From Bacteroidota bacterium (GTDB lineage Bacteria > Bacteroidota > Bacteroidia > NS11-12g > UBA9320): 6,223 nt of DNA. Positions 1 to 6,035 of the stretch are shown in pieces (positions within the stretch are counted from its first letter, which is position 1; every line of letters starts with the position of its first letter). The DNA lies in NCBI GenBank assembly GCA_003485825.1, contig DNHN01000253.1:1-6223 (forward strand). The letters run 5' to 3'. The notes under the pieces are model-generated. The model was not told where the DNA came from. It worked only from the letters and a program-made list of their open reading frames with translations, and did not search any database. The position numbers and the translations under genes are program-made.

Positions 1-693
1 ATCGCACAATTTGTAGCAGATTTAGGGATAGATATGAGCGAAGCAGAAAAGCCCATTCACGCCTTTACCTCTTTCAACGACTTTTTTTACAGAAAACTAA
101 AACCCGAAGCTCGACCCATAGGCGAAGATCTAGTTTCACCTGCAGATGCAAAGCTTCTTGCTTTTAAAAATGCGGAGGCCGTAGGAGAGTTCTTCGTAAA
201 AGGTGAGCGATTTACCTTAGCTAAATTTCTGCAAAATGAAGAACTGGCAGAAAAACACAAGAACTCTGCACTACTCATTTTTCGATTAGCGCCTAATGAC
301 TACCACCGCTATCATTTTCCATACGCTGGCACCACTTCTAAATCTACGAAGATAAAAGGACGGTATTTTTCTGTATCACCGTATGCATTAGCGCCTAACT
401 TCACACGCGTGTTTTGTGAAAATAAACGAGAGTATATGACCCTTAGCACAGCAAACAAAGGAGACATACTCCTGAGTCCAGTAGGGGCTACCATGGTAGG
501 CACTATTATAGAGACCTACACTCCCAACACACCAGTTGAAAAAGGAGACGAAATGGGTTACTTCACCTTTGGTGGATCTACGGTAGTAATGTTGGTGGAC
601 CCGCAGCACTTTACGATAGATGCCGACCTCTTAAAAAACACAAAGAACGGTATAGAAACCGCTGTAGTAATGGGAGAGAAAATAGGGAAATAG
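1..693 (+). CDS. psd: Phosphatidylserine decarboxylase proenzyme, 5' end missing
   Basis: This enzyme decarboxylates phosphatidylserine to phosphatidylethanolamine at the inner membrane, the last step of PE synthesis. The frame is open from base 1, so the gene starts outside the window; the Met at base 34 is internal, because the 11 codons before it already fit the family. Of about 230 codons visible, the following are numbered from that Met: FNDFFYRKLKPEARPI (14-29), SPAD with the family's catalytic Asp (D38), RLAPNDYHRYHFP with H91 and H94 (84-96), VGATMVG, and the self-cleavage site GGST (180-183). In the family, cleavage before the Ser (S182, bases 577-579) gives a short alpha chain, here about 38 residues, whose N-terminus becomes the pyruvoyl cofactor. 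GGST resembles the PSD2-like subgroup; E. coli has LGST. SPADA replaces the more usual SPADG. From family length, perhaps 60-70 N-terminal residues are missing. Confidence 0.95.
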   Translation: MAQFVADLGIDMSEAEKPIHAFTSFNDFFYRKLKPEARPIGEDLVSPADAKLLAFKNAEAVGEFFVKGERFTLAKFLQNEELAEKHKNSALLIFRLAPNDYHRYHFPYAGTTSKSTKIKGRYFSVSPYALAPNFTRVFCENKREYMTLSTANKGDILLSPVGATMVGTIIETYTPNTPVEKGDEMGYFTFGGSTVVMLVDPQHFTIDADLLKNTKNGIETAVVMGEKIGK

Positions 694-826
694 TTTTTAG
701 ATAACCTGCTGGTATCATCTTTAAACACGCTCCAATTAAAAGTAGAATACTCCGCACCAACACAATTCAAGCTTTAAAGACATAGATTCCCATGAACTAT
801 TGGTAGTTATAAAGGTTTCTTATCCA

Positions 827-1204
827 ATGAATCGCACCGAAGCGCTATTGCAGCTGCGTCCAAAGATTAAAACAATCAAACAGCACTTGAACACTGCGGA
901 CGTAGAGCAGTTTCAAAACGACACCCTAAGACCTATTCTCAAATTTCAACACGACATACTTTTGGCGTTGTTTAACGCTTGCCTATCACACAACAAGGTT
1001 CTTTTTAAAGAACTTACTACTGAAGAGAAAGAGACCAAAATCACTCAACTTTTTCAAAAAGATCTGAGCTTTAAAAACCAGTCTCTAGGTGCAGTGCTAG
1101 GGATGCTAACGTTAGAAGAGTATCGTACATACTCAAAGGAGTCATCTGCCTATAATCGCAGAATCATTACAATGCTAAAACAGCGGATTATGAGTACCTA
1201 TTAA
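827..1204 (+). CDS. Small conserved Bacteroidota protein of unknown function (family often labelled 'glyoxalase')
   Basis: A 125-residue soluble protein with no signal peptide or membrane segment. It looks largely helical and is rich in Lys, Leu and Gln. From memory it resembles a flavobacterial family with the core pattern FQNxTLRPIxKxQxxL, then a block like KDxxFxxxLxGxxxGxxTxEEYxxYxxxSSxxNxRxxxMxxQR. Here these appear as FQNDTLRPILKFQHDIL (about residues 29-45) and, nearer the C-terminus, LTLEEYRTY and SSAYNRRIITMLKQR. Databases often call the family glyoxalase, but I see no vicinal-oxygen-chelate metal-binding pattern, so I assign no enzyme activity. I chose ATG 827 because the family-like sequence (MNRTEALLQLRPKIK) begins there. 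The same frame can be extended to a TTG at 800, but the nine extra residues look unrelated to the family. The gene stands 133 bp after psd and 97 bp before the helicase, all on the same strand; co-transcription is possible but not shown. Confidence 0.8.
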   Translation: MNRTEALLQLRPKIKTIKQHLNTADVEQFQNDTLRPILKFQHDILLALFNACLSHNKVLFKELTTEEKETKITQLFQKDLSFKNQSLGAVLGMLTLEEYRTYSKESSAYNRRIITMLKQRIMSTY

Positions 1205-1263
1205 ACTAAGTTCGATACTCTACTCGCGCGCTGCAGACGTCAAAAAGGGTGCAGTAAAATAGG

Positions 1264-1301
1264 TTTATAGAAACAAGCGTCTCTGCCTTACCTTTGACCC
1301 A
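1264..1301 (+). promoter_or_regulatory. Bacteroidetes-type promoter of the helicase gene, likely leaderless
   Basis: TACCTTTG at 1289-1296 is a perfect match to the Bacteroidetes -7 consensus TAnnTTTG. A -33-like TTTA at 1264-1267 (consensus TTTG) lies 21 bases upstream, within the usual spacing. With this geometry transcription would start a few bases after 1296, at or next to the ATG at 1302, leaving little or no 5' leader. The -7 match is seen directly; the start site is inferred. Confidence 0.5.
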
Positions 1302-2609
1302 ATGATATCAGGCATCAAAACCGAAGCAGAAATACTCGCTAAACTGGAGATAACAAAACTAAATCCTATGCAGCTAGAGGCTAAGGAAGTGATAGCCATA
1401 AACGAAGGGACAGTCCTACTTTCTCCCACGGGCACTGGAAAGACTGTAGCTTTTCTGATGCCACTCATAGCAGAGTTAAACCCCGAAATAAGCGAAGTAC
1501 AAGCCATTATCATAGCACCTACTCGTGAACTGGCCATACAGATAGAGCAAGTCCTCCGTAATATGGGAACTGGCTATAAGACAAACGTAGTGTACGGCGG
1601 GCGAAGCGGATCCCAAGATCGAAGAGACATGGAGACCAGACCAACTATACTAGTGGGTACTCCTGGTAGAGTGGCGGACCACCTGCGTAGAGGTTTTTTT
1701 GATGCTGAACATATCAAGATGCTCGTATTGGATGAGTTTGATAAATCCTTAGAGATTGGTTTCGAAGGCGAAATGATAGAAATCTTAGACTCTTTGCCAA
1801 GCCTAAAAAAGAAAATCCTCACCTCCGCTACGCAAGAATTTAAAGTACCTGCATTCGTAGGATTGAATAATCCAGGAAGAATAAACTACCTCCATGAAGC
1901 TGTTCAAAAACTAGAAGTCAAAAAAATACAAGTAGGAAATGACTTGCTAGAAGGTTTAGCTGAAAGCTTAAAGGCTATTGGCAATAAACCGGGGATTATC
2001 TTCTGTAACTATAAGGATACGATAGCCGGCATTAGCGAATACCTCACTGAGCGAAATATTTCTCATGGACTTTTCTATGGCGGACTGGAGCAGATAGACC
2101 GAGAACGGGCACTTATCAAGTTTCGCAATGGTACGCACCAACTTCTACTGGCTACTGATCTTGCCGCTAGAGGTATAGATGTACCGGAGATTAAGTTTAT
2201 CATTCACTACGAGTTGCCACATCGGGAGCAAGAATTCACCCATCGTAATGGTCGTACGGCTCGTATGAATGCAGAAGGCACTGCATATGTACTAGTGCGT
2301 AAAGGAGCACTTCTCCCTGAGTATATGCCGGAGTTAGAAAATGCTAATTTAGCTGGCGGTAAAGAACTAAAACCATCTGAATGGACAACCTTATACATTA
2401 CCGGTGGCAAAAAAGACAAAATCTCGAAAGGTGATATAGCAGGCCTATTCATGAAACAAGCAGGTCTTAAACCTTTTGAAGTAGGGCATATCGAAATAAA
2501 ACTAGATGCTACTTTTGTGAGTATTCATAAGTCTCAACTCAAAAACGCTATCGCCAAAACCAATAATACGCGCGTAAAGAAGAAGAAAGTTAGAGTGAGT
2601 GAGGCGTAG
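1302..2609 (+). CDS. DEAD-box ATP-dependent RNA helicase with DbpA-type RNA-binding domain
   Basis: An ATP-driven RNA helicase of 435 residues. All core motifs are present: a shortened Q motif ending in Q24, Walker A SPTGTGKT (41-48, K47), PTREL (73-77), TPGR (120-123), motif II DEFD (144-147, in place of DEAD), SAT (175-177), TDLAARGID (285-293) and HRNGRTAR (314-321). Residues about 360-432 match the DbpA C-terminal RNA-binding domain, with TLYITGGKKDKISKGDIAG (363-381) as its signature and a very basic end (KKKK, 426-429). In E. coli DbpA this domain binds hairpin 92 of 23S rRNA and the enzyme acts in 50S subunit assembly. A similar role here is inference, since other DEAD-box proteins, including CsdA, carry related RNA-binding domains. 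ATG 1302 is preferred because the next in-frame Met (M23) would remove most of the Q motif. A perfect TAnnTTTG box ends only 5 bases upstream, suggesting a leaderless mRNA. Confidence 0.93.
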   Translation: MISGIKTEAEILAKLEITKLNPMQLEAKEVIAINEGTVLLSPTGTGKTVAFLMPLIAELNPEISEVQAIIIAPTRELAIQIEQVLRNMGTGYKTNVVYGGRSGSQDRRDMETRPTILVGTPGRVADHLRRGFFDAEHIKMLVLDEFDKSLEIGFEGEMIEILDSLPSLKKKILTSATQEFKVPAFVGLNNPGRINYLHEAVQKLEVKKIQVGNDLLEGLAESLKAIGNKPGIIFCNYKDTIAGISEYLTERNISHGLFYGGLEQIDRERALIKFRNGTHQLLLATDLAARGIDVPEIKFIIHYELPHREQEFTHRNGRTARMNAEGTAYVLVRKGALLPEYMPELENANLAGGKELKPSEWTTLYITGGKKDKISKGDIAGLFMKQAGLKPFEVGHIEIKLDATFVSIHKSQLKNAIAKTNNTRVKKKKVRVSEA

Positions 2610-2618
2610 CTGCAGATA

Positions 2619-2632
2619 ATAGAATATTCTAT
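2619..2632. repeat. 14-bp perfect palindrome upstream of the lipoprotein gene
   Basis: ATAGAATATTCTAT reads identically on both strands. It lies between the helicase stop and the lipoprotein start, directly before a weak -7-like box, which is a common place for a repressor operator. It is AT-rich, so chance is a real alternative. It has no following T-run and therefore does not look like a terminator. Confidence 0.45.
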
Positions 2633-2633
2633 C

Positions 2634-2641
2634 TAACTTCG
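2634..2641 (+). promoter_or_regulatory. Possible -7 box of the lipoprotein gene
   Basis: TAACTTCG differs from the Bacteroidetes -7 consensus TAnnTTTG at one position and ends 8 bases before ATG 2650. I see no good -33 TTTG at the expected distance, so the gene may instead be transcribed by read-through from the helicase gene 40 bases upstream. Confidence 0.25.
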
Positions 2642-2649
2642 TAGGATAT

Positions 2650-3123
2650 ATGAAATTACTAGTAAATCCAACCAAGCTTATCTTATTATTCGCCTCTTTA
2701 GCCATCATAGGTTGTGCTAAGCAACAAGAATCTTATACTCAAACCATCTCAACTGTAGACGGGATATCTAATGCAGAACTCACCTACAAACAAGGCGATT
2801 CTATACTAGTAACTTCGAGTCTGTCTCCAAGTGAGTTACACTATCAGAGAATACAAGATGGAGAGGTAACCGTATTGGTTACTGATGCTAACGGCACATC
2901 TACTTTTGAGGAGGTGCCTAGTAAGTACATCAACTTAGATGCTACTGTAGAAGTGAGCAGAAATGTATTCCAAGACTATTTCCCAGAGGAATGGGCAGAG
3001 ATGAAAGGACAACAATACACTACCATCTATATCAAGAGTAAAAAGGATGCAGGAATCTTTTATATGAAATGTGTATTTACCAATACAGAAAAAGAAATCG
3101 GGAAGTATTCGGAGGATTTTTAA
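2650..3123 (+). CDS. Small lipoprotein of unknown function
   Basis: A 157-residue protein with a type II (lipoprotein) signal peptide: a short n-region with K2 and K9, a hydrophobic stretch from L10 to I20, and a lipobox IIGC with the acylated Cys at C22. Mature length would be about 136 residues. The part after the Cys (AKQQES) is not acidic and does not match the surface-export signal described in Capnocytophaga and related Bacteroidota, so it more likely faces the periplasm. The rest alternates polar and beta-prone segments (for example YKQGDSILVTSSLS, QYTTIYIKS), with a single further Cys near the C-terminus; I recognise no domain. The gene starts 40 bases after the helicase stop and may be read with it or from its own weak promoter. 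Its end overlaps paaN tail to tail. Being a lipoprotein, it would be a substrate of the Lgt encoded on the opposite strand. Confidence 0.75.
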   Translation: MKLLVNPTKLILLFASLAIIGCAKQQESYTQTISTVDGISNAELTYKQGDSILVTSSLSPSELHYQRIQDGEVTVLVTDANGTSTFEEVPSKYINLDATVEVSRNVFQDYFPEEWAEMKGQQYTTIYIKSKKDAGIFYMKCVFTNTEKEIGKYSEDF

Positions 3124-3133
3124 TCCATCCTCC
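3111..3133. repeat. Inverted repeat across the convergent gene ends, possible weak two-way terminator
   Basis: GGAGGAT (3111-3117) and ATCCTCC (3127-3133) are perfect reverse complements around a 9-base loop that holds both stop codons. An alternative shorter stem pairs GGAT (3114-3117) with ATCC (3123-3126). The position between two convergent genes suits a terminator, but neither direction shows a T-run after the stem, so termination is uncertain. Both arms also lie in coding sequence. Confidence 0.4.
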
Positions 3134-4763
3134 TATTCCCTACCCACACAAATCTTCTATTGATAAAAGAAGCATCCGCAAAGGTGGCATTGCCTGCAGG
3201 ATTTCCGCCGGTAACGTGAAAGTCCGAAAAGGCTGCATGTTGATTTACGAATCCTGCTCCAGTCAGGTTCATACTTACAGGCACAAAAACTTCATTCATT
3301 TGCTCCTCAATAAATTCTTGAGTATCGGCATCTGTGCTAAACGCTAAGCAAGTTATCGCTCCCTTTTCCGCAGATAACGTACTTGCTATTGCTACAGACT
3401 CTATAGTGTTTTCTGTTTTCACTAAAAACACCAACGGGCCAAAACACTCTTCCCTATATTCAGTAGAAGAAGCTTCTGTAGCAATCAGTGTAGGACTTTG
3501 GATACGTGCATTGACAGCTTCGGGATTTTCTACTTTTTGCGGAGCTAAAAGAACGTTTCCTCCCACCTTACTTATTCGCTTAATCGTAGCATCATTTTGC
3601 ACATTGCCAAGTGTCCCTGCTCCCATCTTCGGGTGATTGATCACACCTTGTACAGCTTCTACTATATGAGCAGCTACTTCATCAAAAGACAAAACACCTT
3701 CAGCAGTTTTCACTTCTTCAGCTATATAAATATTTTGCGGTGCAGTACACATCTGGCCACTGTACAGACTCACAGAGAATGCGATGTTTTGAGCTACTGC
3801 CTGAATATCTTTTACAGAGTCCATAATCACCGAGTTAATTCCAGACTTTTCAGTAAACACAGTTTTATTTAGCCCTTCTACATAATCTCCAAAGGCATTA
3901 CCTCCGATATAATCCACTAGCTTCACATCTCGATGTTCTGCTAGTTCTTTGGTAATAGGCTGAGCTGTAGTATCGGCTGCTAGCTGCACTACATTGGCAT
4001 CAAATCCCAGCTCGGTAAGCACGGTGCGAAGCTCAGCTAAGAGTATAGCAATGGCCAATACTGACTTTGGATGCGGTTTTACAATGACTGTATTGCCACA
4101 AATAAGATTAGCATACACACCTGGCACAGTATTCCAAGTAGGGAATGTAGAGCACCCTATTACCAGTCCTACTCCTTTGGAAATGGGCTTCCAACTCTTT
4201 TGTACATCCAGTGAATATTTCCCCAACGGCTTACTGAAATTTAAGTCTTTTGGATAGCGATTAAGCTCTTGTACGCCCATCGCTACTGCTTCTAGCGCTC
4301 TATCAGCTGCGTGTGGACCACTGGCCTGAAATCCCATCATAAAACTCTGTCCGGTGGTATGCATCGTAGCATATGCCAGTTCAAAGAATCTAGTTCGTAC
4401 TCTTTCTAGGCTTTCTATGAGCACTCCTGCTCGTGTTTCTATACTCGCTTTTTTCCACTCTTTGGCTGCTGCTTTACTATTGGAGATGTACTTTTCTGGG
4501 GATACTGACGGATACCGAACACCAATTCCATACTGCCAAAGTGGAGATACTTCCTCTCCTATCCATTCGTCAGCTTCTTGGCGAAGTCGAGTAAAATTTT
4601 CATTCAGTAATCTCCCGAAAGCATCTTTCCCTTCTGCATCTAGCTTCGGGTCGTATGCTTTTGGATGCTCTGGGTATGGAGAGAAAAACTGACGTGTACT
4701 GAGAGCTTCTATCGCTTGATTAAGCAGCTCTTTGTGTTGCAAATAAAGTGCTGACTGATCCAT
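3120..4763 (-). CDS. paaN: PaaN-type aldehyde dehydrogenase (phenylacetic acid degradation family)
   Basis: A 547-residue NAD(P)-dependent aldehyde dehydrogenase of the stand-alone PaaN type, without the MaoC hydratase domain that is fused to E. coli PaaZ. Residues about 1-90 form the PaaN-specific N-terminal part, including SPYPEHP (28-34). The dehydrogenase fold follows, with the conserved Asn in FPTWNTVP (N211), the cofactor-side Lys in VIVKPHP (K229), the general base Glu in TEKSG (E305) and the nucleophile Cys in SGQMCTAPQ (C339). The 34-residue Glu-Cys distance equals that in classical ALDHs. In paa pathways the expected substrate is the ring-opened CoA-linked semialdehyde; here no other paa gene is nearby, so the true substrate is uncertain. 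The start follows the lgt stop by 8 bp, implying co-transcription behind lgt, without a clear Shine-Dalgarno. The TAA stop overlaps that of the convergent lipoprotein gene. Confidence 0.9.
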   Translation of the reverse strand: MDQSALYLQHKELLNQAIEALSTRQFFSPYPEHPKAYDPKLDAEGKDAFGRLLNENFTRLRQEADEWIGEEVSPLWQYGIGVRYPSVSPEKYISNSKAAAKEWKKASIETRAGVLIESLERVRTRFFELAYATMHTTGQSFMMGFQASGPHAADRALEAVAMGVQELNRYPKDLNFSKPLGKYSLDVQKSWKPISKGVGLVIGCSTFPTWNTVPGVYANLICGNTVIVKPHPKSVLAIAILLAELRTVLTELGFDANVVQLAADTTAQPITKELAEHRDVKLVDYIGGNAFGDYVEGLNKTVFTEKSGINSVIMDSVKDIQAVAQNIAFSVSLYSGQMCTAPQNIYIAEEVKTAEGVLSFDEVAAHIVEAVQGVINHPKMGAGTLGNVQNDATIKRISKVGGNVLLAPQKVENPEAVNARIQSPTLIATEASSTEYREECFGPLVFLVKTENTIESVAIASTLSAEKGAITCLAFSTDADTQEFIEEQMNEVFVPVSMNLTGAGFVNQHAAFSDFHVTGGNPAGNATFADASFINRRFVWVGNRRMD

Positions 4764-4771
4764 GGCTAATT

Positions 4772-5884
4772 CTATGGTGTTTTACTTTTATGAATTTTAT
4801 TGAAATAGAATATTCCTATTAATCCGATGAGCATCATCGCCATCGAAATAATTTCCGCTTGAGTGAATGCCACACCTTTAAACTGAGCTGGATTCACACG
4901 AATACTTTCTATCGAAAAACGCTCTATCCCTGCGAAGATAAAATAGATACAGAAGAGTACTCCAGGAGCAAACTTCTTACGTATAGACCATAAAATAGCA
5001 AAAATGATAAAAGCCATTGTAATCTCATATACAGGCGTAGGCCATACGGGATTCTCCAGTATGATACCATGCACATTATTCGGATAATCATACGCCCACG
5101 CCCAGTCCGGCAACCAACTAAGCCAATCCGGTTTAGGTGCTAAGTTCTCTATACCCCAGTCTCCGTCTCCACTAAAGTGGCACCCCATCCGACCTACACC
5201 ATAGGCTAGCATCATAGCAGGTCCACCAGCGTCTAACATAGTCTTCCAGTTTACTCCATTCTTACCTGCATACCACAGTACACCAGCAGCTCCGCACAGC
5301 AGGCCTCCGAAAAAAGTTAACCCACTAAATGGGTCCACAAAGAGCACCATTGGATCCTTTATCAACTCGTCAAAATGCTCTAAATGATGAAAAAGCTTAG
5401 CCCCAGCAAAACCTGTAATGGCAGCCACCAACGTAAGGTTACCCATCATCATATGCGGATAGAACGTATAGGTTAGGCCTTCTACGAAAGGAGGTTCCTT
5501 TTTTAATTGATAATACTTAAGTGCTGCAAACCCAATGGCAAGTAGTATACCCCAAAGAATAGAGCCTTCAGTAGACAGTAAAAATGCCTGCGGGTTCTCA
5601 GATAGCTCTGAAAAGTTAAGCACGAGATAAACCAGCTTAAATCCAAATATAAACCCTACGAGCACGCTTGAGATATACTCCCACAGCAGATTGGGTTTTT
5701 CTACTGGCTTCTGAAATGGTTTCAAGGTGCCATCGGCTTCCTTACGTTTTATCTCTAAGGTCATGACCCAGCTCGTAACTAGGAATGCTAAGGCTACAAA
5801 GAAGCCAAACATCATAACTATCTTAAAGGCAGGAATACTTATGCCAAAAATATCGAGGACCGCGTCGTATAAGGTAGGATACAT
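4772..5884 (-). CDS. lgt: Prolipoprotein diacylglyceryl transferase
   Basis: This inner-membrane enzyme moves diacylglycerol from phosphatidylglycerol to the lipobox Cys of prolipoproteins, the first step of lipoprotein maturation. The 370-residue protein has roughly eight hydrophobic segments. The Lgt signature is GRMGCHFSGDGDWG (231-244, R232 matching E. coli R143). TPVYEI (283-288) and GIERFSIESIR (319-329) follow, with R322 and E326 matching E. coli R239 and E243. It is about 80 residues longer than E. coli Lgt (291); extra length lies in the charged loop after the first membrane segment (about 43-66) and in the insertion after the signature (about 246-280). The positions matching E. coli H103 and N146 are Phe (F192 in FFGG) and Cys (C235). 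The intact remaining motifs argue for a working enzyme. ATG 5884 is preceded by an A-rich stretch rather than a Shine-Dalgarno. It is the first gene of a likely lgt-paaN operon. Confidence 0.95.
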   Translation of the reverse strand: MYPTLYDAVLDIFGISIPAFKIVMMFGFFVALAFLVTSWVMTLEIKRKEADGTLKPFQKPVEKPNLLWEYISSVLVGFIFGFKLVYLVLNFSELSENPQAFLLSTEGSILWGILLAIGFAALKYYQLKKEPPFVEGLTYTFYPHMMMGNLTLVAAITGFAGAKLFHHLEHFDELIKDPMVLFVDPFSGLTFFGGLLCGAAGVLWYAGKNGVNWKTMLDAGGPAMMLAYGVGRMGCHFSGDGDWGIENLAPKPDWLSWLPDWAWAYDYPNNVHGIILENPVWPTPVYEITMAFIIFAILWSIRKKFAPGVLFCIYFIFAGIERFSIESIRVNPAQFKGVAFTQAEIISMAMMLIGLIGIFYFNKIHKSKTP

Positions 5885-6035
5885 ATTATTGTGTTAGTGC
5901 GAATTAACGGATGATTATTTATACCACGAAGAATAACTTAAATTATAAAGCGATTGATACCCTTTAGACAAACCCGTCAATTTATGCGGTATAGCCTTTC
6001 CTTTTTTATAACTAAACTTTTTGGGCTACTCGTGT
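5885..6035. promoter_or_regulatory. Divergent promoter region between lgt and the right-edge gene
   Basis: This 151-bp AT-rich gap must hold the promoter for minus-strand lgt and probably one for the plus-strand gene starting at 6036. On the minus strand, TTTG (5969-5972) is followed after 21 bases by TATAATTT (5940-5947), an acceptable -33/-7 pair though the -7 box departs from TAnnTTTG at two positions. It would give a leader of about 50 bases. On the plus strand I found no good consensus. No strong hairpin or riboswitch-like fold was apparent. Confidence 0.3.

Noticed and set aside
700..716. Hairpin GATAaCC-TGCT-GGTATC after psd, as a terminator.
   Set aside because: The stem is six pairs with a bulge and is not followed by a T-run.
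800..826. An upstream TTG start for the small protein at 827-1204.
   Set aside because: The nine added residues do not fit the family N-terminus, and ATG 827 begins exactly where the family-like sequence begins.
1231..1254. CTGCA/TGCAG inverted repeat between the small protein and the helicase, as a terminator.
   Set aside because: Five pairs around a 14-base loop with no T-run; readily expected by chance.
3069..4692. Several long open frames on the plus strand opposite paaN (for example 3334-3636, 3994-4257, 4354-4692).
   Set aside because: They lie antisense to a well-supported dehydrogenase whose catalytic motifs are all in the minus-strand frame, and their translations look like no protein family.
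4804..4815. The 12-mer AATAGAATATTC occurs here in the lgt coding sequence and again at 2618-2629, suggesting a shared regulatory site.
   Set aside because: The lgt copy is AT-rich coding sequence at the extreme 3' end, the palindrome is interrupted there, and no regulatory setting is apparent.
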